A stretch of 64,000 nt of DNA. Origin: Legionella sainthelensi (GTDB taxonomy: Bacteria > Pseudomonadota > Gammaproteobacteria > Legionellales > Legionellaceae). Below, piece by piece: positions 8,594 through 18,700 of the stretch (the first letter of the stretch is position 1; each line of letters starts with the position of its first letter). The notes beneath the pieces are model-generated. The model saw only the letters and a list, made by a program, of their open reading frames with translations, was not told the origin of the DNA and did not search any database. Where the stretch lies: positions 572,001 to 636,000 of the forward strand of contig NZ_LR134388.1 of NCBI RefSeq assembly GCF_900637685.1. Reading direction: 5' to 3'. Both the position numbers and the translations under genes were made by a program.

Positions 8594-9580
8594 TTAATAC
8601 TCCAGTATCACGCCACCAGCGGCTAAACCAGCGCCTGTACCCAATAGTAGTACTAATTGCCCACGGTGTAATTGATTTGTATCAATGAGAGTAGATAACG
8701 CGGTGGGGATAGAGGCTGCAATTTGATTTCCATGATAGGGGTAAATGGACACGAATTTTTCAGGAGGGATATTAAGCCTTTTTTGTATGTGATGCATAGC
8801 AAGTAAACTTGCTTGATGCGGAATAAACCAATCAATATCCTGCATTTGTAAATGAGCCTTAGTTAATAGGTTATCCATGAGACTATCTAATAACTTAGAT
8901 GCTAATTTGAATACTCTTTTACCTTCCATGTAGAATAAACCTTGTTCTTTATTTTTAAGAGGGTCTTTAGCCGGTAAGCGAGTTCCTCCTGCCTCTATTT
9001 GACAGAAGGTAGAACCAATACTATGTGTTTCATGATGTGACGATAAAATTCGACTTTGACCATCACTTTTTTCAATGATACACGCAGCTGCTCCATCGCC
9101 AAAAATGGTACAGGTTTCCATGTCTTGCCAATTAAGTCCAGCGGAAGCAATATCACTGGAAACAATAAGAATACGATTAAATCGATTACCTGCGATTAAA
9201 TAGGAAGCAATATCCAAGGCACTTACGAAACTTAAACAGGTACTGTTTACATCAAAACAGGCAATTCCCGATTGTTCTAATCCTAATTGTTTTTGGATCA
9301 ATACCGAAGTGCAAGGAATGGCTTGCTCGCCCACGCCACAGGCACTGATGATGGCATCAATATCGGTTAATTTGATACTTGCTTGTTGTATTGCAAAGAG
9401 TGCGGCTTGTGCTCCCATGTAGGAAGTTGTTTCATCGGGTGAAACAAAATGACGTGAAATGAGGCCAGATTTTTTTTGAACGCTTCCTTTTGGTAAATTT
9501 AGTTTTGCATCTAATTCTGTAGAAAAGACTTTGTTTCTAGGTAAATAACGCCCCATTCCAGTAATTTTTACAGCAGGCAT
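8594..9580 (-). CDS. 3-oxoacyl-ACP synthase III family condensing enzyme
   Basis: This is a FabH/OleA-like thiolase-fold enzyme of 328 residues. The Cys-His-Asn triad is intact: Cys115 (DVNSTCLSF), His255 (WFIPHQAS) and Asn285 (YHGNQIAASIP), with the C-terminal GTGAGLAAGG loop. A Glu at 85 (CGVGEQAIPC) lies in the region where OleA carries its catalytic base, but the alignment is by eye only. It is the first gene of a four-gene operon rather than part of a fab cluster, so it is probably not the housekeeping FabH. It would condense two acyl thioesters, or an acyl thioester with malonyl-ACP. The start ATG is well placed; the promoter should lie in 9581-9833, opposite the RND efflux operon. Confidence 0.85.
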   Translation of the reverse strand: MPAVKITGMGRYLPRNKVFSTELDAKLNLPKGSVQKKSGLISRHFVSPDETTSYMGAQAALFAIQQASIKLTDIDAIISACGVGEQAIPCTSVLIQKQLGLEQSGIACFDVNSTCLSFVSALDIASYLIAGNRFNRILIVSSDIASAGLNWQDMETCTIFGDGAAACIIEKSDGQSRILSSHHETHSIGSTFCQIEAGGTRLPAKDPLKNKEQGLFYMEGKRVFKLASKLLDSLMDNLLTKAHLQMQDIDWFIPHQASLLAMHHIQKRLNIPPEKFVSIYPYHGNQIAASIPTALSTLIDTNQLHRGQLVLLLGTGAGLAAGGVILEY

Positions 9581-9833
9581 CTTTGGTCCTTATTTGTTAA
9601 CATTAAAGCTTAAACCGGTAGCTTTCACCTTAAATTTGTGGAAAAAAAGCATTAAGTATATTGTCGTTCAAAGTTATTTATTATACTTCATGATTAATAA
9701 TTACTCAATTTTTTTGTTTTACTTAAATTAATTTAATGAGATAGAGGCAAAACAAGATCTGAATCTGTCAACTCATTTTAATTCATGCTAAATTAATCAT
9801 TAATTTTACATGATTGGCAAGGGATTGTAATTA

Positions 9834-11321
9834 GTGTTCGTTTCTAGGCATCGTACAAGAATGTTAAGTGGAGTGCTCCTCAGCGCTTTTCTTCATACAT
9901 CGTGTATGGTGGGTCCAAACTTCCATTCCCCTGCACCACCAAAGGTTAAACACTATACCGAAAAACCATTACCCGATAAAACGGTAAAAACCACGGGTTC
10001 AGGAGGTCAACAGCAAGCATTTATTACCAATAAAGATATTCCATTATTGTGGTGGGAGCTTTATCGTTCTCCTGAAATCAATCAGCTAATACATACAGGC
10101 TTAGCAAACAGTCCCACTTTGGCCGCAGCATCTGCTGCCTTACGTCAGGCTGAGGAAAATTTAAAAGAGCAAATAGGCAATTCAATGTGGCCTGCCATTG
10201 ATGTTTCGGATTCGATACAACGACAGCGTTATTCAGGGGTACAAATTGGCATCCCCTCGGAGAGTGTGACTTTTAGTCTTTATTATACTTCTTTTAATTT
10301 ATCTTATACTTTGGATGTTTTCGGGGGGGCGCGGCGACAAATCGAGGCATTGCGAGCACAAGTTGATTATCAACAATTTGAAGTCATTGCCGCATATCTC
10401 ACATTAACCTCTAACATAGTGACCACATCCATAGCGGTTGCATCTTATCAAGCACAAATTGAAGCAACTCTTGAATTGATTCAGGCAGAACAAGGAATTC
10501 TTAACTTGTTAAACAAACAATATCGTTTAGGGAGTGTTTCAAAAGAGAATGTGTTCACACAACAAACCTTATTAGAGCAATCAAAAGCAACTTTACCTCC
10601 ATTACAAAAAAGCTTGTCGCAAGCAAAGCATGCATTATCTACTCTTGTCGGTGCATTTCCAGACGGGCCTTTGCCTGCTATTCGTTTAGATGGTTTAAAG
10701 TTGCCTACAGAATTACCTGTAAGTTTGCCTTCAAATCTTGTTCGTCAACGTCCCGATGTACGTGCTTCTGAGGCCTTGTTGCATGCGGCTTGTGCGCAAG
10801 TGGGTGTTGCTACAGCAAATTTATTCCCCCAATTTACTATTAGTGCTAATGAGGGATGGCTTAATACTTCCTGGTCAAATCTATATACTGCCAGAAATAA
10901 TGTGTGGGCGGCAACAGGCACGGTGCTGCAACCTTTATTTCATGGAGGGGCGTTGCTCGCACAACGACGCGCAGCGATTGCTGCTTATCAACAAACCGCA
11001 GCACAATATCAGCAGATTGTGTTACAAGCATTCCAAAATGTGGCCGATGTTTTAAGAGGATTAGAGCTGGATGCGCGTGCATTACAAGCCCAAATAAGAG
11101 CTGAAGATGCAGCGCGAGCGTCTCTAAATCTTACTCTTAAACAATATCGTTTAGGTGCAGTTAGTTATATCAATTTATTAAACGCACAACAACAATACCA
11201 ACAGACGCGTATTAGTCGTATTCAAGCACAAGCTACACGCTATAACGATACGGCGGCATTATTTCAGGCTTTGGGTGGCGGCTGGTGGCATAAACCTTGG
11301 TGTGTCAAAGAGTGTCTATGA
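9834..11321 (+). CDS. RND efflux outer-membrane lipoprotein (OprM/NodT family)
   Basis: This is the outer-membrane channel of an RND pump, 495 residues from a GTG start. An N-terminal lipoprotein signal is followed by Cys24 (FLHTSC), then MVGPNFHSP, the standard opening of NodT-family channels (GPDY/GPNF). Two efflux repeats follow, with the family motif SNLVRQRPDVRASEALLHAA near 300 and YRLGAVSYINLLNAQQQ near 440. An alternative ATG at codon 10 would still leave the lipobox. Its stop overlaps the start of the adaptor gene as ATGA. With the next two genes it forms a complete MexAB-OprM type operon. It is divergent from the ketoacyl synthase cluster, so the two may share a regulatory region. 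Confidence 0.9.
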   Translation: MFVSRHRTRMLSGVLLSAFLHTSCMVGPNFHSPAPPKVKHYTEKPLPDKTVKTTGSGGQQQAFITNKDIPLLWWELYRSPEINQLIHTGLANSPTLAAASAALRQAEENLKEQIGNSMWPAIDVSDSIQRQRYSGVQIGIPSESVTFSLYYTSFNLSYTLDVFGGARRQIEALRAQVDYQQFEVIAAYLTLTSNIVTTSIAVASYQAQIEATLELIQAEQGILNLLNKQYRLGSVSKENVFTQQTLLEQSKATLPPLQKSLSQAKHALSTLVGAFPDGPLPAIRLDGLKLPTELPVSLPSNLVRQRPDVRASEALLHAACAQVGVATANLFPQFTISANEGWLNTSWSNLYTARNNVWAATGTVLQPLFHGGALLAQRRAAIAAYQQTAAQYQQIVLQAFQNVADVLRGLELDARALQAQIRAEDAARASLNLTLKQYRLGAVSYINLLNAQQQYQQTRISRIQAQATRYNDTAALFQALGGGWWHKPWCVKECL

Positions 11322-12469
11322 TGAAAGCGATTTTTTTAAAAAAACAAATGATCATTATGCTAATTGCTGTAGGTATTCTTTTTAGCCTTATTTTCGGTTG
11401 GAAAGGGTTTAGCAGCTATATGTTGAAAAAATATCTTTCCCAGATGCAAGCACCTGCAGTTACTGTTTCGACGATGAAAGTAGAGGCTTCATTATGGCAG
11501 CCTACTTTAAAAGCAGTAGGTAGCCTACGTGCCGTTCTTGGAGTCAATGTGACAACTGAGCTTGCTGGTATGGTGCAAAAAATCTATTTTAAACCGGGTT
11601 CTGCTGTGCAAAAGGGTTCTGTTTTGGTGCAATTGAACGCGGGAACTGAACTGGGACTGTTGCATTCACTGCAGGCACAAGTTGAATTAGCAAAAATTAC
11701 TTACAAACGAGATAAGGCTCAATATGCAGTGCGTGCCGTAAGTAAACAAACACTAGACACCGATGAATGGAATCTGCGCAATTTGCAAGCTCAAGTTGAA
11801 GAACAAGCGGCAACCGTGGAAAAGAAAACCATACGTGCGCCTTTTTCAGGACAATTAGGTGTCAGAAACGTTAACCCTGGGCAATATCTTAATGTGGGTG
11901 ATACTGTAGTCAGTTTGCAGGCTTTAGATGTTATTTATGCAGATTTCTATTTACCACAACAAGCATTGGCTCGACTCAAATTAGGACAGACAGTCAAGAT
12001 GGTGACGGATACTTTTGCAAATCAAGTGTTTCAAGGAACGATTACTACGATTGAACCTAATGTGGACAGTGCAACTCGTAATGTAGAGGTCGAGGCAACT
12101 TTTTCTAATCCTGATTTCAAATTAAAGCCGGGAATGTTCACACGAGTTGAAGTGGATGTGGGAAACAAGCAGAGCTATCTTACAATACCTCAGTCAGCAA
12201 TTACGTTTAATCCGTATGGAGACATTGTTTATTTGGTTAAAGACAGTGGAAAAAAGGATAATAAAAATCAACCAATTCTTGTGGTGCAACAAGTTTTTGT
12301 CACAGTTGGTGATACTCGTGGCGATCAAATTGCTGTATTAAAAGGGTTACATCAAGGGGATGTGATAGTGACCAGTGGTCAATTGAAGCTTAAAAATGGC
12401 AGTCAGGTCGTAATCAATAATCAACTACAACCCAGTAATGAAGCATCACCGAAGGTTGTTGAGAAATAA
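11318..12469 (+). CDS. RND efflux periplasmic adaptor (membrane fusion protein)
   Basis: This is the MexA/AcrA-type adaptor. I start it at the ATG that overlaps the stop of the channel gene (ATGATGAAAGC), giving 383 residues; an upstream GTG would lie inside the channel gene. One N-terminal membrane helix (about 10-30, MIIMLIAVGILFSLIFGW) anchors it. A lipoyl half (GSAVQKGSVLVQLNA), a helical hairpin (about 100-165), a second lipoyl half (KKTIRAPFSGQLGVRNVNPGQ) and beta-barrel/MP domains follow in the usual order. The lack of a lipobox and the presence of a membrane helix match the MdtA/VexE-like subgroup. The stop lies 17 bp before the pump gene. Confidence 0.92.
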   Translation: MMKAIFLKKQMIIMLIAVGILFSLIFGWKGFSSYMLKKYLSQMQAPAVTVSTMKVEASLWQPTLKAVGSLRAVLGVNVTTELAGMVQKIYFKPGSAVQKGSVLVQLNAGTELGLLHSLQAQVELAKITYKRDKAQYAVRAVSKQTLDTDEWNLRNLQAQVEEQAATVEKKTIRAPFSGQLGVRNVNPGQYLNVGDTVVSLQALDVIYADFYLPQQALARLKLGQTVKMVTDTFANQVFQGTITTIEPNVDSATRNVEVEATFSNPDFKLKPGMFTRVEVDVGNKQSYLTIPQSAITFNPYGDIVYLVKDSGKKDNKNQPILVVQQVFVTVGDTRGDQIAVLKGLHQGDVIVTSGQLKLKNGSQVVINNQLQPSNEASPKVVEK

Positions 12470-12486
12470 TCTAAGGATTTGTCACC

Positions 12487-15400
12487 ATGCGGTATACGGA
12501 TATTTTTATTAAAAGACCAGTACTGGCTACAGTAATTAGCTTGATGCTTTTGGCTATGGGTTTACGTTCGATTAATTCTTTGCCAATCATGCAATATCCA
12601 TTTACTGAAAATGCTATTGTAACAGTGACAACAACTTATACTGGTGCGGATCCTGATGTAATTGCTGGATTTATTACAACACCATTGGAAAATTCAATTG
12701 CTCAAGCGAATGGTATTGATTATATGACATCAATCAGCTCACCGAGCACAAGCACAATTACCGTAAATCTTCGTCTTAATTATGATCCATTAAAAGCATT
12801 GTCTGATATTACGACTAAAGTCAATGCAGTGCTCAATCAGCTACCTAAAAACTCACAGCAACCAGTAATCACTGTCTCAGTAGGTCAAACAATTGACTCC
12901 ATGTATATTGGATTTTATAGCGATGAGTTACCCATCAATAAAATTACCGATTATATAATCCGCGTGGTACAGCCTAAACTTCAAGCAGTAAATGGGGTAC
13001 AAAATGCGCAAATTCTTGGAAACCAAACCTTTGCTTTACGAGCTTGGTTAGATCCAGTTAAGCTGGCTGGTTATGGAATTTCAGCAGCAGAAATTGGTGC
13101 CGCTTTAGCGAATAACGACTTTATTTCCGCGGTAGGACGTACTGACGGTCAAATGTTTATCCAAAACTTAACTGCCAGTACTAATTTAACCGATGTGAAT
13201 CAATTTAAGAAAATGATTATTAAAGCCCAAAATGGGGCTATAATCCATTTGGAGGATGTGGCCACTGTTTCTTTGGGAGCGCAAAACTATAATTCCTCCG
13301 TAAGTTTTGATGGGCGAACAGCGGTTTATGTTGGTATTGTGGTTGCGCCTTCAGCTAATCTTTTAACAGTAATCGATGATATAAAAAAATATTTCCTACG
13401 ATTCAGGAACAATTGCCTCAAGGTTTAAACGGAAAAATTGTTTATGATGCGAGTTTATTTGTTCATTCATCAATTCATGAGGTTATTGTTTCCCTTTTGG
13501 AAGCATTTCTTATTGTAACAGCTGTTATTTTTCTATTTTTAGGATCTATGCGTTCGGTTCTCATTCCAATTGTTGCTATTCCTTTGTCTCTTATTGGCGC
13601 ATTCTGGATTATGCTTATTTTGGGATATTCGATTAACCTTCTTACCTTGTTGGCTTTGGTACTAGCAATTGGTTTAGTAGTTGATGATGCCATTATCGTT
13701 GTCGAAAACGTGCAGCGTCATATAGAAGAAGGACAAACTCGATTAAAGGCAGCGTTGTTAGGTGCGCGTGAATTAGCTAATCCAATTATTGCGATTACAA
13801 TTGTTTTAATTGCAGTTTATTTACCTATTGGTTTTATGGGAGGATTGACTGGCGCTTTATTTACGGAATTTGCTTTTTCTCTTGCAGGCGCGGTCACCGT
13901 TTCAGCGATTATTGCTCTTACTTTATCGCCGATGATGTGTTCCAAATTGCTCAAGATTGGAAATGGAGGTGCCAAAGGAAGTTTTATGGCGTATGTGGAT
14001 AGCTTATTTGCAAAATTGGAGCGGTTTTATGAGCGCATTTTAGCTTCTACTTTAAACCATTTGTCTGTTGTTGTTGTCTTTGCGATAATTATTCTTGCAA
14101 GCAATTATTTTCTTTTTATTACCTCCGCTTCTGAATTAGCGCCACAAGAAGATCTTGGGGTGATCATTGCTCAAGTCACTGCGCCAGCAAATTCTTCATT
14201 AGCTCAAACCAAGATGTATGCCGATGAAGTAGGCAAAATTTTCAAAAAGTACTCAGAAACGGATCATATTTTTCAAGTTGATGGCGCTCAGGGATTAAAT
14301 ACCTCTATTATTGGTATGGTCTTAAAGCCTTGGGATCAGCGTCAACGAACAACAAATCAACTGCAACCGTTGATTCAAAAAGAACTTAAGCAAATTGCTG
14401 GTGCTAAAGTAGCCGCATTCCAACTGCCGTCATTACCCGGGGGAGGAAGTGGACTGCCAATTCAATTTGTTATTACAACGACTGAATCATTTGAAAACCT
14501 GAATGTGGTGTTACAAGGTATTTTAGATAAAGCGTATCGTTCGGGTATTTTTGCCTATATTGATCCCGATCTTAAAATCGATCAAATTCAAACTAAGGTT
14601 AATTTAGATCGTGATAAAATTGCGGAATTTGGTTTAACCATGCAAGATATTGGCAATTTATTTGGGTCTGCTTTAAGCGAAGGATATATTAATTATTTTA
14701 ATTATGCAGGTCGTTCTTATCAAGTGATTCCTCAGGTGAAGAGAGAAAGTCGATTAAATACAGATGAACTATTGAATTATTATATTAAGACTTCTTCTGG
14801 GGCTTCTGTCCCTCTGTCTACTGTCGCGGACTTACAACGACAAATTGTCCCTGAATCGCTAAACCATTTCCAGCAACTTAATTCAGCGACAATTTCAGCA
14901 GTTGCGTTTCCCGGAGTGACTATGGGGCATGCGTTAGAGACCTTAGCCAATATTGCCAATGAGACTTTACCTCAAGGTTATTACATTGACTATGGTGCCC
15001 AATCACGCCAATTTGTTCAAGAAGGAGCCAACCTCATTTTTACCTTTTTCTTTGCTTTAATTATTATCTTTTTGGCATTATCAGCCTTATTTGAAAGTTT
15101 TCGTGATCCTCTTATTGTTTTGATTAGCGTGCCTATGTCCATTTGTGGCGCAATGATCTTTGTGAGTCTAGGTATTGGCCACGCTACGCTTAATATCTAC
15201 AGTGAAGTGGGCCTTGTTACTTTAATTGGTTTGATCAGCAAGCACGGTATTTTAATTGTCCAATTTGCCAATGACTTACAAGCTGAAGGACAAAAAAAAT
15301 TAGCGGCAATTAAGGCGGCCGCGGCGATACGTCTACGCCCTATTTTAATGACTACTGCAGCAATGGTATTAGGTGTTATCCCTTTAATTTTTGCAACGGG

Positions 15401-15557
15401 AGCAGGCGCAGAAAGTCGTTTTAATATTGGTTTGGTTATTGCAATGGGAATTTCAATTGGAACTTTATTTACGCTTTTTGTTGTTCCCTCTATGTATTTA
15501 TTGTTAGCAGCAGATCATGCGAAAAGAGCAACCCCTGAAGACGAAGAATTTTTATGA
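12487..15557 (+). pseudogene. RND (HAE1 family) multidrug efflux pump, frameshifted
   Basis: This is the AcrB/MexB-type inner-membrane proton antiporter. The first part (313 codons) carries TM1 and the porter subdomains; the second (from about 13413) carries the rest. The proton-relay aspartates are visible as GLVVDDAIIVVENVQR. The usual C-terminal TM11 motif is TTAAMVLGVIPLIFATGAGAE. The frame breaks at 13395-13396: a single missing C in TATTTCCTACG. Restoring it gives KYFPTIQEQLPQGL, exactly the family sequence, and a 1023-residue protein, normal for the family. Part of the RND operon with the two genes before it. The break is probably a sequencing error, because the remainder shows no other decay. 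Confidence 0.88.
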
Positions 15558-15728
15558 TTTGCATTGAATAAAGACGAGCTATTTAGATAAAAATAACACA
15601 GCAATCTATGTATAGTACCCGAAATGATTAAACCCCACGTATCGCCACGATGATCCATTAACTATTTGCTTCAAATGGATAGTAAACATGCTCAGCTCAA
15701 GCGGTCCGCATCATAGTTAATAAATCAT

Positions 15729-18700
15729 TTAAGCCGTAGGCGTTGTAATAAGGGTTGGCGCTTCGTATTTTTTTGTCACATCCCTTGTTGGTACGGAAGC
15801 AAACAAACCAAAGCGCTTTGTCAGTTCACTTATTTCAGGAGGGTGATGTACTGCATTATTAACACCATCTAAAAGTTTTTTGCGGGTTGGCGTGTATAAA
15901 TGCAATGCCTCTAACAAAGATAAGAAACATATTTTTAAGAAATTAAAACTAAAGGTATCTGTTTGTCTATGTTTAAGAATGATGCGTTCAAAGTTAGGAT
16001 TCTTAACTTTGTTTTGAATCAGATCCAAACGCTCTTTTACCTCTAAATTGGGATTTTCAGCAATGTCTTCAAGTTCTTTAATGCATTTGCTTTTCTGGTT
16101 TAAGGTTGTTTCACTTTCAAATAAAGAATTATTTTTTTGTATTTGTACCGTAGAATAACTAAAATAATTTTTAAATTGAGCTAAAGCAACCCGGACTGAA
16201 TCAAGATGATAGTATTCGGCATAATGTCTTTTTTCAAAAAGACTAATTTTTTCTTTCAACCGTTTTTGTATGTTGAAATTAATATCGTTTGCTGTTTTTG
16301 ATTCAGCGATGATTTCATTTCTGAAATTAAGTAAGTATTTTTCTAACTTAGCTTGATATTCTTTGTCGGTGTACTGCAGGCCAATGTGTCGATTGCAATA
16401 AAGTGTAAAATGTTTATCAAATGATTCTGTAGTATATTGTTCCACAAATGCAATATTTTCCTTTTGTTGAACTTTAACTAAATCAGTAAGATAAGTTAAC
16501 TTTTCTTCCGCAGTAGCCAGTCGCATTTCATGGGTAGCTTTTAAACCTAGATAGTAATGGTGGCTTGCTTTGATTAATGCTTCGATTTGAGTGAAATGAG
16601 GAGCATAATCTTTAAGTCCAGCATTACAGAGATTATCAAGTGTAAGATCCTCTGGATACTCACTAGGTTCAATATTAATTTTTTTATCATGTTTTAATTT
16701 TGCAATTTTTGGGAGTGCTTTTTGGTAGGCTTTCCGTAAATTCTCTTTGTCATTATTTAATTCTTGTTGTGATGGAAAAAGACTTTCAGGATCAAGATAT
16801 ACAAGATAACGTTGGTATAGATCTTCAATATCATTATATTCTTTCTCTAAATTTTTTAAATATTTTTTCGCACTTTTAATTTGATTGTTCGTCAGAACCG
16901 TTCTTTTATTTAAGGGGGCTTTATCACAAACAAGCGATAGATGTGTTTTAGAATCTAGGCCAAATGGATGCAGCAATCCCTTAAAAAATTCATTGGTTAT
17001 TTGCCTTAAAGGTTCTGATAATTTCCCTGGCTCTAATCCTAATCTGTTTTCCCAAAGATCTGCTTCAAGAAGCATGGGAGTAAATACAGTCGAATGCATT
17101 TGGTTTATGTTATTTAGCACTGCATCGTGAGAAGTCGTTGTGAATTCATTGAGTTTTTGGGTTAGCTCTTGGTACAGATAAATCATGTTTGGTGTTTGCA
17201 GAAACAATTTGAAGTAAGAGTCAGAGCTGTTTATTAGGTTTTCAATGAATAAAGTCGCTTTTTTAGCGCGAATATGTAAGTCGTTGAGTTCTTCTGTAGT
17301 TAGGTAATTCGTATTTTTTAATGCTCTTATGTGTTTAGGTCCTATATAAAAGGCATTAAGAACATACCAAAGTGCATTATATTGTACATTAGGAGAGCCA
17401 TAATGGACCTGTTCTGGACCAACTTGGTATGCATCAGATTGCTCTTGTATAGTTGCATATAGATTTTGTGCTTTGTCCTGTAGTTCGCGGGCAATGAATC
17501 CAAGGTGAGGATCAGCAACCAAGCGCTGAGTTAATTTAATGATTTCATTAACATGTCCATAGGCTTGTAACAAATAATATACATAAAGACTTTTAGCACT
17601 TTTATTATTTAATTTTTCTAATTCAAGAACAATGCCTTCCAGATGGTACATACTGTTAAATATATCTTTTAAAGCACACACTTGTTTGCTTTGTGCTAAT
17701 CTTTGGTTGTCATCCTCCATTTCGGGGAAAGGCACCCCTGATTGTCGAGGCTTTAACTCGGCTCTCATTGCTTTATTAAACAGTTTTGTAATTTCAAATA
17801 AGGATGATCTAAACTTACGAATGGCTTCTGAGTAATTAGTATGTGGAATGACATAATGAGCTCGTTTATTCGTTTTTGGATCCAGCTCTAGGTCATTGGA
17901 ATCGTTTTCAAGAGTAAACTTTTCTTGTGCCAAATCATAATAAGTTTGGGCTCTTCCTTGCCAGTTTTTATGGGTTCTACTAAAAAAATCTTGAAAAAGG
18001 CGATCTAAGTCTCTGAATGTTTGGGTTGAAGGCTTATCTTGGCTACTTATCTTTCCATTTGATAATAAAGCCACAATATATTTATCCAGGTTTAACGCAT
18101 CTTCCCTTCTTTCTACTGGAACAGCACTAATGAGATAGGATTGGAAAATACTATAAAGATTGCGACATTGCTCTTTTACTTCGGGCTCAAGATGATCAAG
18201 AAGCAGTCTTTTTCCGCTGATTTTAGGCTTTATAAGCTCTATAAATTGAAGATATGCATTGCGAACAACTAAAAATTTAGTATGTTTATTTAGATACCAC
18301 TGCCACATATCAAGCGCTTGATCCGCGCTTAATTGTTCAGGATTTTGAAGTATTTTATTACTGTTTTCTGTTTTAAAACGAAGTTTTGCATCTTGCTCGC
18401 GTTTAAGCTTTAAGTCTTTTGATTCGTCTTCAGACAGAAAACTTTTTTTCGAGAAGTCATAATAAAATTCACTTTTATCTTTCCATTTGGTAAAGAATTC
18501 TTTATCTTTTTTCTCTTTCGATTTTTCAAAGAACTCCAAAATTTCTTTATCCAATCGCAAAAATAAAGAAGTAGAGGGCGCATCTAAAATATCTAATGGT
18601 TTATTAGCAAATAAATCTGCTAAATATTGCTCAAAATTTTGCGCTGATTCTTTAAACTTAGGTGATACCACTAATTTGAAATAAGGTTTAAAAATTTGAT

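Noticed and set aside
9721-9740. PmrA-like CTTAAATTAATTTAAT in the region before the ketoacyl synthase and RND genes
   Set aside because: The two hexamers are four bases apart rather than five and no TAAAAT follows at 10 bp; it is AT-rich background.
12487-13428. Separate 313-codon RND protein
   Set aside because: It is the N-terminal part of one pump gene divided by a single missing base.
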